From contig NZ_JBEPNA010000001.1 of assembly GCF_040546025.1 (NCBI RefSeq), forward strand, positions 1 to 64,000: a stretch of DNA of 64,000 nt. Reading direction: 5' to 3'. This DNA comes from Marisediminicola sp040546025. GTDB lineage: Bacteria > Actinomycetota > Actinomycetes > Actinomycetales > Microbacteriaceae. This document shows, piece by piece, positions 18,342 through 27,583 of this stretch. The translations under genes were made by a program, and so were the position numbers. The notes under the pieces are model-generated. The model was not told the origin of the DNA, did not search any database, and was given only the letters and a program-made list of their open reading frames with translations. The first letter of the stretch is position 1. The number at the start of each line of letters is the position of its first letter.

Positions 18342-18821
18342 TTAGGCCTCCGGGTCGTCCGGGAGGAAGACCCGCTTGTACTTGCGGCCGTCGGCGAGAT
18401 CGACCGTTCGGGCGGTGAGCGTTCCGCGGGTCACCTTGAGGTACACGGCCTGCGGGGTCACCCCGAGCCGAGCCGCGGCATCCGAGACCGAGAGCCCGGG
18501 CAGGTCGGTGGGCACGCTGCTCGGCCTCACGGCACGCTTGCGCCCTGCCTCGTGGCGTGCCTCGATCTCGCTGTCGGTGCCCTGCCAACGCCACTTGGCT
18601 GCCGCCGGTCCGAGCCCGGCAGCGTCGGCGACCTCGTTCCAAGAGCTTCCGCCCTCGAGCGCCTCCCGCACGCTCTGCAGAATCGCGGACTCGGTTTCCA
18701 GGGCGACGGTGAGCGCGCGGATACCGCGCACCCGTGTGAGCGGATCGGGTGGCGTCGCGGCGGACTCGTCCTGGGCGAGTCGATCGAGTGCCGCGCGCGA
18801 GGGTTCGGAGAGGAAGGGCAT
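18342..18821 (-). CDS. helix-turn-helix protein, function unknown
   Basis: 159 aa. The middle has an HTH-like stretch, GSSWNEVADAAGLGPAAAKWRW. A second occurs near the C-terminus, LSVSDAAARLGVTPQAVYLKV, followed by a basic segment and KYKRVFLPDD; this resembles MerR/excisionase-type winged HTH domains. Two HTH modules suggest a small DNA-binding protein, but I know no family name or target. The start is placed at ATG 18821: TAGCAT (complement of 18832-18837) overlaps the other candidate ATG 18833, which would leave no room for a promoter. It runs opposite to the aminopeptidase. Confidence 0.7.
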   Translation of the reverse strand: MPFLSEPSRAALDRLAQDESAATPPDPLTRVRGIRALTVALETESAILQSVREALEGGSSWNEVADAAGLGPAAAKWRWQGTDSEIEARHEAGRKRAVRPSSVPTDLPGLSVSDAAARLGVTPQAVYLKVTRGTLTARTVDLADGRKYKRVFLPDDPEA

Positions 18822-18857
18822 GATGCGGCCCATGCTAGCGGCGCTGCCTCTCGACCG

Positions 18858-19301
18858 TCAGACCGTCGCGCCGCCGGCGGGAAAGAGATAGTCATCTGGT
18901 GCAACCCAGCGAACCCCGCGGGCGTGGCTCAGCAGCATCCCGCGCAGGATCAAAGTCGACTCGACCGCCGCGGCGTGCAGGGTGCTGGCCCAGGCGAGGT
19001 CAGAGGGGGAGAGCCGGGGGTCGGCGTAGCGCTCGATCACGACGATGACGCCGGCGGCACCGGTGGCCTCGCCGACGTGCGACAGCATGCGGGTGAACCG
19101 CTCGGGGTCTCCGGGCGCGGGGAGCGAGGGGTGGTCTTCGAGGGGCAGGATGATCGGCAGTTGGGTATCGCGATGGTTGACGAAGAGGAACCAGATCTCG
19201 CGCCGGGTGGCGCGTCCGATGAGGGAGAGCACGCGGCCCTCGATGCGTTCGGGGGTCGAGAGCGGGAGCAGCTGGTCGGGGTCATACTGTTGCGGCTTCA
19301 T
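18858..19301 (-). CDS. hypothetical protein, 147 aa
   Basis: Not recognised. The start MKPQQYDPDQLLPLSTPERIEG is preferred over upstream codons to 19394 because the upstream stretch is Pro-rich and unlike protein. The sequence looks like a mixed alpha/beta domain: strands EIWFLFVN, PIILPLED and AAGVIVVIERY, and helix DLAWASTLHAAAVEST. It ends WVAPDDYLFPAGG. There is no signal peptide and no membrane span. It lies in a minus-strand series with the HTH gene downstream and sbcC upstream, separated from sbcC by 99 bp that contain no clear terminator. Confidence 0.65.
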   Translation of the reverse strand: MKPQQYDPDQLLPLSTPERIEGRVLSLIGRATRREIWFLFVNHRDTQLPIILPLEDHPSLPAPGDPERFTRMLSHVGEATGAAGVIVVIERYADPRLSPSDLAWASTLHAAAVESTLILRGMLLSHARGVRWVAPDDYLFPAGGATV

Positions 19302-19400
19302 TGGCCCAGAGTCGCCCGGGGGCGCTGCGCGGGGGCAGCGCGGCGGCGATGTGTGCATAACTCCGGCCGGGTGTGTGGCGGGGAGGGGCGGCACGTCCGG

Positions 19401-22400
19401 TCAGGCGAAAGCCCTGGCCTCCGCGATCTCGCTCCATCCGTTGCCCGACACCGTGATCTCGAGGTGCGCCGTGATCTGCTCCTTCATCGCCTCGACGTGG
19501 CTGATCAGGCCGATCGTTCGCCCGCCCGCTCGCAGGGAGTCGAGCGTGCTCATGGCGATCTCGAGGGTGTCGCCGTCGAGCGAGCCGAAGCCCTCGTCGA
19601 TAAAGAGCGTGTCGAGCCGGATGCCACCGGCCTGGTTCTGCACGACCTCGGCGAGGCCCAGAGCGAGCGCGAGCGAGGCGAGGAAGGTTTCGCCGCCGGA
19701 GAGGGAGTGGGTTGCTCGGGCGCGTCCGCTGTGCTCGTCGCGGATGGCGAGGCCGAGCCCGGACTGAACGTTGCGGTAGGCGATCGCGTCGTCGTGCTCA
19801 AGCGCGTACCGACCGCTCGTCATGGTGCGCAGGCGCGCGTTCGCGGCCGCGACAATCTCCTCCAGGCGGGCGGCGAGCACGTAGGTTTCGAGACGCATCC
19901 GCTTGTCGTTGGGCTCCTTGCCCTCGACAGCGTTCGCGAGTTCCCGCAGCTGGCGTTGCTCGTCGAGCAGCGCCCCGGATGCCGCGATCCGGCGCCGCGC
20001 GGAGGCGACGATGGTGCCGAGCTGCTCGACCCGGGTGCCCAGCGCGGTGCTCGTGGCGAGGGACGCGTCCCGTGCCGCCGCCGCGGCGTCGCGGGCGGCC
20101 TCGGCCGGGAGGAGCTCGACCGCGTCGTCGGGCACGGCCGTGATCGCGGGCTCCGCGAGAGTCGCGGCCGCGGCGGCGAGGGCGTCGTCGAAGCGGCGGA
20201 TGCGCGCCTGGATCGCCGCGACCACGTCGACGTCGCGTCGTGCGTCGACGACGGAGGACTCGTCGGCGAAGCCATGCTCGTCGAGCACCTCGCGAACCGC
20301 CGTGGTCGCCGTGTCAAGAGTCTCGAGTCGCGCGGAAACCGCCGCGATCGCGTCGGCGAGGGCTGACGCCGCGTCCAGCTGCTGTCGCAGTTGTGCAGAT
20401 CGGGCCGCGACGGAGTCGAAGTCGCCGCGGTGGGTCGCGATCCGCGCCTCGAGCGAGGAACACCGGGTGTGGCTCTCGACCAGCTGCCTTTCGGCGTCGT
20501 CGCGGTCGGACCGGATCCGGTCGAGGGCGGTCGTGGCGTCCGCGAGCTCGGTCGTGAGGCGCGCCAGCTCCAGCTCAAGCTCCCTCGAGTCTGTGGCGGC
20601 GGCCACGGCGACGGCCAGCCGGTCGCGTGCCTCGGCGAGTTCGACCCGCAGCTGGTCGCTCGCCTTGCCGCCCGCTGCCGCGCGCGCCTCCGCCACCCGT
20701 CGGTCGAGATCCGTCGTGGCCTCGTGCGCGGCGTCGAGGTCGGCCTGCCGCGCGGCGGCGGCGGTGCGGGCGCGCTCGATGTCCTCCGGGGTGACCGGGG
20801 CGCCGTCGAAGGTAGCCGGGGCGGGGTGCTCCGCCGAGCCGCAGACGGAGCACGCTTCGCCCTCCCGCAGCTGGCCGGCGAGCTCGGCGGCATGCCCGGA
20901 GAGCCGCTGGGTCATCAGATCGTGGACGAGCGTGGCGGACGCGGCGGCCTCGCCGCTCGCGGCGGTCGCGATGGCAAGCGCGGCGGCGAGCTTCGGCTCG
21001 AGGCCGTCCACCGTCGAGGCGGCCTTCTCGGCGGCGGTGAGCCGCTCGACGCGCTCGGCGGCGTCAGGCGCTGTCGCGGCGAGCCCCTTCGCCTCGCCCA
21101 GTCGGGAGCGGATTTCCTCGAGCTCGGCAGGCAGCGACCTGGCCCTGGCCTCCCGCTCGGCGACCTCGGTCGCGAGGTCGTCGCGCCCGCGCTGCAGCGT
21201 GCCGGTTGCGGCGGTCAGCGCGGGGAGCGCCGCCTCGTCGTCGAGAGCGTCGGAGAGCGTGCCGAGCGTTTGCCTCAGGTCGTCGATCTCAGCGCGAAGG
21301 TCGCCTGTGCTCGGGGAGTGATCGTCTGCGAAGCGACCGTGATACCCCTCGCCGGCGACGGCTTCGATGGCCCGGGCTGAGTCGAGAGCGGCGGCGGCGG
21401 TGCGCCTCGCGGTCACCTGCGGCGTCGCGGCGGCCGCGTGGCGCGCGAGGTCGAGCGCCTCGCGGTCCAGGGCAACAGTGTCGCGCTCGGCCTCGAGCTC
21501 GGCCAGACGCAGCCGCGCATCGTCGCGCCGGTCCTGCTGCTCGCGCGTCCTCTCGAGTGCGCGATGGGCCACGTCGGCGGCAGTGAACTCGGCGTCGGCT
21601 CGCGCCACGGCATCCGTCGCGGCGAGGAGCCGGTCGGTCATCGCGGCGAGCCCCTGCTCGAACCAGGGGAGGTCGGGATCGAGTGGCGTCGGGATGCTCG
21701 TGCCGGCCACACCGGTTCCTCCGGCCGACGAGTCGGGTTCGTCGAGCCCGCCTCCCGCCTCGGAGACGCCGAGCAGTGCGGCCGCGTGGGCCGCGTCGAC
21801 GGCGATGGCCTCGCGGGCGGCCGCAAGGCGCACCTCGAGAGCCTTGCGCTGGTCGACGAGCGCGGTCTCGATGTCGAGAAAGCGGTGCGTGCCGAATAGG
21901 CTGCGCAGCACCTTCTGCCGGTCGTCGTTCTTCGCGAGCAGGAACTCCTGGAACCGGTTCTGGGCAAGCAGGATCACCTGCAGGAACTGGTCCTTGGTGA
22001 GCCCGACGATGCGCAGCACCTCGGGGCCGACCTGGGCCGGGATGGCGGCGACGCCCTCCCAGTGGTCGTCGCGGCGGACGGCCAGCTCCGCGGTGGCCTT
22101 CTCCAGCGCCATCCCGACGCCCCGCTTCTTCGGACGGTCGTACGCCGGGCTGCGCGAGAGCCGGTAGTCGGTGTCGTGCACCGTGAAGACGAGCTCGACC
22201 CGGGTCGGATCATCGTCGGCGCAGTGGTCGCTGCGCAGGTTCGACTCGGTGCCGTCATAGCGGGGCACGCTGCCGTAGAGGGCGAAGCAGATCGCGTCGA
22301 GGATGCTCGACTTGCCCGCCCCGGTCTTGCCCGTGATGAGAAAGAGGCCATCCCCGGCGAACCGGTCGAAGTCGACCAGCTGACGCTGCTTGTACGGGCC

Positions 22401-22433
22401 GAACCCCTCGATCTCGAGCGTGCGGATCCTCAC
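19401..22433 (-). CDS. sbcC: nuclease subunit SbcC (SMC-like ATPase)
   Basis: 1010-aa SMC-like ATPase that pairs with SbcD to cleave hairpins and process double-strand breaks. The N-terminus has IEGFGPYK and Walker A GKTGAGKS (35-42). Long Ala/Arg/Glu-rich coiled coils flank a zinc hook CSVC (Cys528, Cys531). The C-terminal ABC part has the signature LSGGE and Walker B FIDEGFGSLD (D946). GTG 22433 overlaps the sbcD stop as GTGA, so the two are translationally coupled. Confidence 0.95.
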   Translation of the reverse strand: MRIRTLEIEGFGPYKQRQLVDFDRFAGDGLFLITGKTGAGKSSILDAICFALYGSVPRYDGTESNLRSDHCADDDPTRVELVFTVHDTDYRLSRSPAYDRPKKRGVGMALEKATAELAVRRDDHWEGVAAIPAQVGPEVLRIVGLTKDQFLQVILLAQNRFQEFLLAKNDDRQKVLRSLFGTHRFLDIETALVDQRKALEVRLAAAREAIAVDAAHAAALLGVSEAGGGLDEPDSSAGGTGVAGTSIPTPLDPDLPWFEQGLAAMTDRLLAATDAVARADAEFTAADVAHRALERTREQQDRRDDARLRLAELEAERDTVALDREALDLARHAAAATPQVTARRTAAAALDSARAIEAVAGEGYHGRFADDHSPSTGDLRAEIDDLRQTLGTLSDALDDEAALPALTAATGTLQRGRDDLATEVAEREARARSLPAELEEIRSRLGEAKGLAATAPDAAERVERLTAAEKAASTVDGLEPKLAAALAIATAASGEAAASATLVHDLMTQRLSGHAAELAGQLREGEACSVCGSAEHPAPATFDGAPVTPEDIERARTAAAARQADLDAAHEATTDLDRRVAEARAAAGGKASDQLRVELAEARDRLAVAVAAATDSRELELELARLTTELADATTALDRIRSDRDDAERQLVESHTRCSSLEARIATHRGDFDSVAARSAQLRQQLDAASALADAIAAVSARLETLDTATTAVREVLDEHGFADESSVVDARRDVDVVAAIQARIRRFDDALAAAAATLAEPAITAVPDDAVELLPAEAARDAAAAARDASLATSTALGTRVEQLGTIVASARRRIAASGALLDEQRQLRELANAVEGKEPNDKRMRLETYVLAARLEEIVAAANARLRTMTSGRYALEHDDAIAYRNVQSGLGLAIRDEHSGRARATHSLSGGETFLASLALALGLAEVVQNQAGGIRLDTLFIDEGFGSLDGDTLEIAMSTLDSLRAGGRTIGLISHVEAMKEQITAHLEITVSGNGWSEIAEARAFA

Positions 22434-23593
22434 GCGACTGCCTCATCGAGAACGTCGGATGCGGCCTGAACGGCGATCACGTCGCGGATTCTCTCCCGCT
22501 CGTAGTCGCTCGGCCCGGAACCATTGCGCACGAAGGTGAGGAAGTCGGCGACGATCTCGTTGTCGGACTTTCCGCGCACCCGCTCGGCGTAGCTGTCGTC
22601 TCCGGCGTCGGAAGTGACCAGCGGCCGGTGCTGGAGGTTCACGCAGAGCGGGAACCGCTGCTGCAGCCTCCGCATGCCGTCGAGCGGCCGCACCTGGTCG
22701 GTGAGCACGGCCGAAACCCAGGCGTCGGCGTGGGCGTCGAGACCAGCATCCGTCAACAGCTCCTCGATCGTGCCGGTCAGGACGGCGAGCCGGCGCGGGA
22801 TCGGGAGGTCGACCCAGGTCACCTGGTCGAGCCCGGCGGCGTCGAGCTGCACGAGCCAAGCCCCGCGCGGGCGGTCCGCTTCGCCGAAGGAGTAGTGCAG
22901 CGGCGCGCCCGAGTAGCGCACGCGCTCGCTGATCGCGTTGCGGGAGTGGATGTGGCCGAGCGCGACGTAGTCGGGTCCGCCGAAGACTCCCGCTGGCACG
23001 TAGTCGATGCCCCCCGAGGTGATGTCGCGTTCGACGTCGCTCGCCTCGACGCCCACCGCGAAGCAGTGCGAGAGCACGACCGAGCGTCCGCCGCGGACGG
23101 CGAGGTCGGCGCGCACCCGGTCCATCGCGAAGCCGAGAACCTGCTCGTGTGTGCCGAGCTTCGCGTCGGGGTAGTGGTGTCGCACGAGCGAAGGCTCGAG
23201 GTACGGGATGCCGTAGAAGTGCACCGGTCCGTGCTCGTCGGAGAGCGTCACCGGGATGTCGAGCTGGTCGTGCCTCGTGATGACGTGGATGCCGGCCAGC
23301 TGGGCGAACTCGGACTGGAAGCCCAGCCGCGTGGCCGAATCGTGATTGCCACTCGTCATGATCACCGTGGCTCCGGCCTCGCGCAGCTGTCGGAGGGTGG
23401 AGGTGAGCACAGTGTAGAAGTCCGCGGCCGGCGTGGCCGAGTCGAAGATGTCGCCGGAGACCACGACAACGTCGATCGCGCGCTGCCGCACCTCGTCGAC
23501 GAGCGCGGCGAGCACGACGCGGAGGCTCTCGACCGTCGAATGCGCGTGGAAGGTGCGCCCGATGTGCCAGTCGGAGGTGTGGAGGATTCGCAT
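22430..23593 (-). CDS. sbcD: exonuclease subunit SbcD (calcineurin-like phosphoesterase)
   Basis: 387-aa Mn-dependent phosphoesterase, the nuclease partner of SbcC. Metal-binding motifs are HTSDWHIG (D8, H10), VSGDIFD, TSGNHDS, and LGHIHS later. Start ATG 23593 follows TAGCGT (complement of 23601-23606) by 7 nt and gives the canonical MRILHTSDWH. Upstream in-frame codons to 23950 lie under the divergent cold-shock gene and are rejected. It forms the two-gene operon sbcD-sbcC; the promoter faces that of the cold-shock/DUF1294 gene. Confidence 0.95.
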   Translation of the reverse strand: MRILHTSDWHIGRTFHAHSTVESLRVVLAALVDEVRQRAIDVVVVSGDIFDSATPAADFYTVLTSTLRQLREAGATVIMTSGNHDSATRLGFQSEFAQLAGIHVITRHDQLDIPVTLSDEHGPVHFYGIPYLEPSLVRHHYPDAKLGTHEQVLGFAMDRVRADLAVRGGRSVVLSHCFAVGVEASDVERDITSGGIDYVPAGVFGGPDYVALGHIHSRNAISERVRYSGAPLHYSFGEADRPRGAWLVQLDAAGLDQVTWVDLPIPRRLAVLTGTIEELLTDAGLDAHADAWVSAVLTDQVRPLDGMRRLQQRFPLCVNLQHRPLVTSDAGDDSYAERVRGKSDNEIVADFLTFVRNGSGPSDYERERIRDVIAVQAASDVLDEAVA

Positions 23594-23684
23594 GTGTCCG
23601 ACGCTAACCCGCACGGCCGACACTGGCGGCGGGAGCGCGCCGGTCACTTTCACGGATGCCGCCGCGCGGCGATAGCATCGGCGG

Positions 23685-24326
23685 ATGGCATCCCGAGCAG
23701 AGCGCATGGAAGGCACTCTTGTCTCGTGGAAGGACTCGCGCGGTTTCGGCTTCATCGCACCGGCGAACGGCGGCGCCGACGTGTTCGTGCACATCTCCGA
23801 GTTTGTCGATGCGAGCAGACGGCCGCTCCTCGGTGAGACGTTCACCTTCGAGATGGGGGCGACGCCGGAGGGGAAGATCAGGGCTCGCCGCGTGCTCGCG
23901 CTCGGCCAGACGCTCGACGACACTCCTCCGCCGATCAAACGCTCGCTCAATCTGGGCTTTGCCGGCTACCTCGCCGTCGCCGCCTTCGTCGTGCTGTTCG
24001 CCCTCATCGCCACCGAGCGGGACCTGCCCGGCTGGGTGATCGGCCTCTACGCCGGCACGAGTGTCCTCACGTATCTCGTCTACGCCGATGACAAGTCCGC
24101 CGCGGCGTCCGGGCGCTGGCGCACTCCGGAGGGCTCGCTGCTCGCGCTCGGACTCGTCGGCGGCTGGCCGGGAGCCGTCGTCGCCCAGCAGACGCTGCGC
24201 CACAAGACCCGCAAGATGAGCTTCCAGCTGGCGTTCTGGGGCACGGTCGCGCTGAACGTCACGGCCTTCATCGCGTTCAGCTCGCCGGAGTTTCTCGAGC
24301 TCGTCGCGCGTCTCTCGCAGCCGTAG
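23685..24326 (+). CDS. cold-shock domain fused to DUF1294 membrane domain
   Basis: 213 aa. Residues about 8-75 are a cold-shock (S1-like, OB-fold) domain with the RNP1-like motif SRGFGFIAP and RNP2-like DVFVHISEF. A linker leads to a DUF1294 domain from about 90 with membrane helices YLAVAAFVVLFALIA, VIGLYAGTSVLTYLVYA, a second pair, and the family stretch YADDKSAA...WRTPEGSLLALGLVGGWPGA. The pairing is a known architecture; its role is not defined, but it would bring a nucleic-acid-binding domain to the membrane. TAGCAT at 23673-23678 is 6 nt before the ATG. Confidence 0.88.
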   Translation: MASRAERMEGTLVSWKDSRGFGFIAPANGGADVFVHISEFVDASRRPLLGETFTFEMGATPEGKIRARRVLALGQTLDDTPPPIKRSLNLGFAGYLAVAAFVVLFALIATERDLPGWVIGLYAGTSVLTYLVYADDKSAAASGRWRTPEGSLLALGLVGGWPGAVVAQQTLRHKTRKMSFQLAFWGTVALNVTAFIAFSSPEFLELVARLSQP

Positions 24327-24346
24327 CGGGGCGGCCGGCAGATGCG

Positions 24347-24565
24347 CTACCGCGAGTCGGCGATATCGTCGGCGATGGCGTCCGCGTCGGTCGCGGTCAT
24401 CGGTACGCCCGCCTCGGTGGCGCGCTGCTGCAGCTCGGCCGAAACATCGGCATCCGCGCTGCCGAGGTCGACGTCGGCCTTCACCTGGTCGGCGATCCCC
24501 TGCGTCTTCTCGTCGGCGGTGGCGCCGGTGCCATCCTGGATCGGTTCGTTCTGCAAGTCAGCCAT
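24347..24565 (-). CDS. small acidic protein, paralogue of the divergent gene at 24675
   Basis: 72 aa from ATG 24565 (MADLQNEPIQD). It is very acidic and Ala/Asp-rich, with no membrane segment. Its last 50 residues align without gaps to the 83-aa protein encoded divergently at 24675: both read GI....AD..LG..D.DV...L..R...AG followed by a terminal A..I helix. Function unknown. A longer open frame to 24634 is not supported by a ribosome site. The stop lies 21 nt from the 3' end of the convergent cold-shock fusion gene. Confidence 0.6.
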   Translation of the reverse strand: MADLQNEPIQDGTGATADEKTQGIADQVKADVDLGSADADVSAELQQRATEAGVPMTATDADAIADDIADSR

Positions 24566-24674
24566 GGTCCATCGTCGCAGTATCTTGCGCGCGGCGGTTA
24601 CCGATTTCGGCCAAGGGGCTTGAAGCCGATGCAAACGGCGCGCACTCTAAAGGGCAACAGGGAGAGGTGAGGCC

Positions 24675-24926
24675 ATGACGGGACGGGGCGTGAGCGGTGG
24701 CGGCACTGGGCAGACCGGCACTGGGCAGACCGGCACTGGGCAGACCGGCACTGGGCAGACCATCAAGGGGATCGTGGGCGACCTTCTGGCCGACATCCAA
24801 TTGGGACACATCGACGACGACGTCGCGAACGTGCTCGCGGAGCGACTGCGCCGGGCCGGGATTGAGGTGCGGCCGGAGGAGGTCGAGGACCTCGCCGAAG
24901 AAATCGAGAATCACGCCTCCCGGTAA
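24675..24926 (+). CDS. small protein with four GTGQT repeats, paralogue of the gene at 24347
   Basis: 83 aa. After MTGRGVSGG the protein contains four copies of GTGQT encoded by a perfect 15-bp tandem repeat at about 24701-24760, then a 50-residue helical domain (IKGIVGDLLADIQLG, then ANVLAERLRRAG, ending VEDLAEEIENHAS). That domain aligns gap-free with the divergent 72-aa protein. The ribosome site GGGAGAGGTGAGGCC lies before ATG 24675. The Gly/Thr/Gln repeat is probably a disordered linker whose copy number can vary. Function unknown. Confidence 0.75.
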   Translation: MTGRGVSGGGTGQTGTGQTGTGQTGTGQTIKGIVGDLLADIQLGHIDDDVANVLAERLRRAGIEVRPEEVEDLAEEIENHASR

Positions 24927-25017
24927 GCGGGACCAGGGTGGTGCGCGGGCGCCGATTGGTGCGCGCCTTGCGATCGGCGGTGGCGCGATCGGTGCCAGTC
25001 TCGGCGCGCGCAACCGC

Positions 25018-25683
25018 ATGCTCGCCCGCGGGCTGCTGCGCGACTACGGCTATGTCGCGCAGGCCAGGGCGCGCAGCGTGCGGCACGGGCTGCGCCCGCC
25101 ACAGCTGCACGAGGGCACCGAGGCCCCGGTGCTCCTCATCCCCGGCGTGTTCGAGACCTGGCACTATCTCGACCGGCTCGCCGACGCGCTCAACGCCCAC
25201 GGGCATCCGGTCCATTTCGTGCACGCCCTCGGCTTCAACGGTCGCGCCATCGACGAGACGGCGACGCTCGCACAGCAGTTCCTGCGCGAGAGGCAACTGA
25301 CCGGCGTCATCGTCGTCGCGCACAGCAAGGGCGGGCTCATCGGTAAGCGGATGATGACCGTCGACGACGTCGAGGGACGGATCGAGCGGATGATCGCGAT
25401 CAACACGCCATTCTCCGGGTCGCCGCTCGCCAGGTACGCCCTCGGCCGGGCGATGCGCGAGTTCCGGCCGGAGCATCCGATCGTGCTGACGCTCCTGCGC
25501 GCGGACGGCGTGAACTCCCGCATCACGTCGCTGTTCAGCTCGTTCGACCAGTACATTCCCGGCGGCAGCGCCCTCGAGGGGGCCGAGAACGTGCGGCTTC
25601 CGCTCGTCGGGCATTTCCGGCCGCTCGGGCATCCGCTGCTCATCGGAGAGGTGCTGAAGAGTGTCGGCGCGGCGGGGCGCTGA
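25018..25683 (+). CDS. lipase-like alpha/beta hydrolase
   Basis: 221 aa from ATG 25018; no good ribosome site is visible, but no other in-frame start codon exists after the previous gene. It has the oxyanion motif LLIPGVFETWHYLDRLADAL, the nucleophile motif VVAHSKGG (Ser in HSKG), an INTPFSGS loop typical of triacylglycerol-lipase and LipA-like esterases, and a late LVGHFRPLGHP histidine. There is no signal peptide. The frame is open further upstream (to 24697), where it overlaps the small paralogue gene; the Gly/Ala-rich stretch before the ATG is probably untranslated. Confidence 0.8.
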   Translation: MLARGLLRDYGYVAQARARSVRHGLRPPQLHEGTEAPVLLIPGVFETWHYLDRLADALNAHGHPVHFVHALGFNGRAIDETATLAQQFLRERQLTGVIVVAHSKGGLIGKRMMTVDDVEGRIERMIAINTPFSGSPLARYALGRAMREFRPEHPIVLTLLRADGVNSRITSLFSSFDQYIPGGSALEGAENVRLPLVGHFRPLGHPLLIGEVLKSVGAAGR

Positions 25684-25707
25684 CCGACGCGATCCTAAGC
25701 TTCAGGC

Positions 25708-27153
25708 ATGGACCAGCGCGAGACCCCCTACGCCGACGCCATGCGGGCGTATGCCACGTCGCATCCGACCCGCTTCCACCTGCCGGGTCACGGCGGCGCC
25801 GGGGACAGCCTCGGCGACTATTTCGGCGAGCGGATGCTGTCGCTCGACCTCATGCCGATGATGCACGGCATCGACATGGGTGCCACGCCAACCCCGCTCG
25901 AGCGATCGTTGCGGCTCGCGGCCGCGGCGTGGGGAGCACGGCGCAGCTGGTTCCTCGCGAACGGGGCCAGCCAGGGCAACCAGATCGCCGCCCTCGCGAT
26001 CGCGGGCCTGCGCCCCGGCGGCCAGATGCTCGTGCAACGGTCGGTGCACTCCTCGGTCATCGACGCGCTCGTGCTCACGGGCGGCTCGGCCCGGTTCGTG
26101 GCGCCGGTCGTTCTCGACGGGATGGCTCACGGCCTGGTCGCGTCGGATGTCGCGGCGGCGATCGGTGCTGCCGGGGGCGCCACCCTGTCGTGCGTCTACG
26201 TCGTGAGCCCGAGCTATTTCGGCTTCGTCTCCGACATCGCAGCGCTCGCCGAGGTCGCCCACGCGGCCGGGCTGCCCCTCGTCGTCGACGAGGCATGGGG
26301 CGCCCACCTCGGATTCCACCCCTCACTGCCCCAGAATGCGCTGCGCCAGGGTGCCGACCTCGTGGTGTCGTCGACGCACAAGCTCGGCGGATCGCTCACC
26401 CAGTCGGCGATGCTCCACCTCGGGCATGGTCCGTTCGCCGGCGCCCTCGAGGCGCAGGTCGACCGCGCTCGGAGCATCGTGCAGAGCACGAGCGAGAGCA
26501 ACCTGCTGCTCGCGTCGCTCGACCTGGCCCGCTGTCGGCTCGCGACGGGCGCCGCACAGATCGGCGACGCGCTCGGCGTCGCGGAGTCCCTCCGCGGTCG
26601 GGTGCGCTCGGGCGGGCGGTTCGGTATCGTCTCCGACGGGTTCCCGATCGTGCCGGGCTTCGGCGGCGTCGACCCGCTCCGCATCCCCATCGACACCCGC
26701 GTGGGAGGCATCAACGGGCACCGGGCGCGCACGATCCTCGCCGAGGAGCACGGCATCCTCGTCGAGATGGCGACGGATGCCGGCATTGTCGCGCTGTTTG
26801 CGGCATCCGCGGCCCCGTCGATCGACGGGCTCGTCGCCGCCCTGCACGCGCTCCCGGTCGACCCGGTCGCGCGCCGCGAGTCGCGGATGCCGCCGCTTCC
26901 GGCCTGGGGCACGGCGCGGATGACCGTGCGCGACGCCTTCTTCGCGCCGAACGAGATCGTGGCCGCCGGGGATGCCGTGGGGCGCGTCGCCGCGGACTCC
27001 CTCGCCGCGTACCCTCCCGGCATCCCGAACGTCATGCCGGGGGAGGAGATCACCCGCGAGCTGATCGACTTCGTGCAGGCGGTGGCGGCGGCCGAATTCG
27101 GGCACGTGCGCGGTGCCGTCGATGCGGGCGTGATGCGGGTGGTGGCGCTGTAG
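25708..27153 (+). CDS. PLP-dependent Orn/Lys/Arg decarboxylase family protein
   Basis: 481-aa fold-type I PLP enzyme of the group III amino-acid decarboxylases, short Gram-positive form. PLP-lysine is K225 in SSTHKLGGSLTQ. Other motifs are FHLPGHGGAGDSLGDYF near the N-terminus, WFLANGASQGNQIA, and VVDEAWGAHLGFH with the aspartate that binds the pyridine nitrogen. The C-terminal domain ends with ADSLAAYPPGIPNVMPGE, a family signature. Substrate choice (arginine, lysine, ornithine) cannot be read. TAAGCT at 25696-25701 is 6 nt before the ATG. The gene stands alone. Confidence 0.9.
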   Translation: MDQRETPYADAMRAYATSHPTRFHLPGHGGAGDSLGDYFGERMLSLDLMPMMHGIDMGATPTPLERSLRLAAAAWGARRSWFLANGASQGNQIAALAIAGLRPGGQMLVQRSVHSSVIDALVLTGGSARFVAPVVLDGMAHGLVASDVAAAIGAAGGATLSCVYVVSPSYFGFVSDIAALAEVAHAAGLPLVVDEAWGAHLGFHPSLPQNALRQGADLVVSSTHKLGGSLTQSAMLHLGHGPFAGALEAQVDRARSIVQSTSESNLLLASLDLARCRLATGAAQIGDALGVAESLRGRVRSGGRFGIVSDGFPIVPGFGGVDPLRIPIDTRVGGINGHRARTILAEEHGILVEMATDAGIVALFAASAAPSIDGLVAALHALPVDPVARRESRMPPLPAWGTARMTVRDAFFAPNEIVAAGDAVGRVAADSLAAYPPGIPNVMPGEEITRELIDFVQAVAAAEFGHVRGAVDAGVMRVVAL

Positions 27154-27183
27154 GGGCGGCATCGAGCCGCCCGCGTCCCCGCT

Positions 27184-27247
27184 CATGCGGGTGTTGTTCA
27201 CTCGTGCGGCCGTAATCGCAGCCGCACGAGTGAACGACACCCGCATG
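27184..27247. repeat. palindromic repeat family A, copy 1 (27-bp stem)
   Basis: The left arm 27184-27210 (CATGCGGGTGTTGTTCACTC and the rest) and right arm 27221-27247 (ending ACGACACCCGCATG) are complementary over 27 bp with one G-T mismatch, around the loop CGTAATCGCA. There is no T run, so it is not a classical intrinsic terminator. It could still stop or stabilise mRNA at the end of the decarboxylase gene. Confidence 0.9.
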
Positions 27248-27316
27248 AACGCGGGCGAGCGCCGGATGGCGGCGCGTGTGCTTGTCTGCGGGTGCCCGCT
27301 GGCGGCGCGTGTGCCC

Positions 27317-27406
27317 GTTCGCGGCGAGTGTGCCTTTTAGCGCCGAGTGTGCCTTTTAGCGCCGAGTGTGCCTTCTGTACCGGGCACACTCGGCGCTAAA
27401 AGGCAC
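27317..27406. repeat. palindromic repeat family B, copy with perfect 24-bp inverted repeat
   Basis: Direct copies of GCCGAGTGTGCCTTTTAGC are followed by a perfect 24-bp inverted repeat: left arm 27349-27372 (GTGCCTTTTAGCGCCG...), loop TTCTGTACCG, right arm 27383-27406. The core GCCGAGTGTGCC is shared with the elements near 13.8 and 49.7 kb. Confidence 0.9.
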
Positions 27407-27583
27407 GGCCGGCGAGACAAACCACCGTTGCGGTTGTGGCTTGGTGGCGGACGACAGGGCGCGGCCCGCGCGGGTGTTGCGCGCAACGGCCGGTCCCGCG
27501 GCGCGAGCGGTTGGCGGCCTTCGGATGAGCGGATGCGGGTGCTGGCGCGGTACGAGCGTCGTCGCAGCCGCGTGCGCGGCGCT

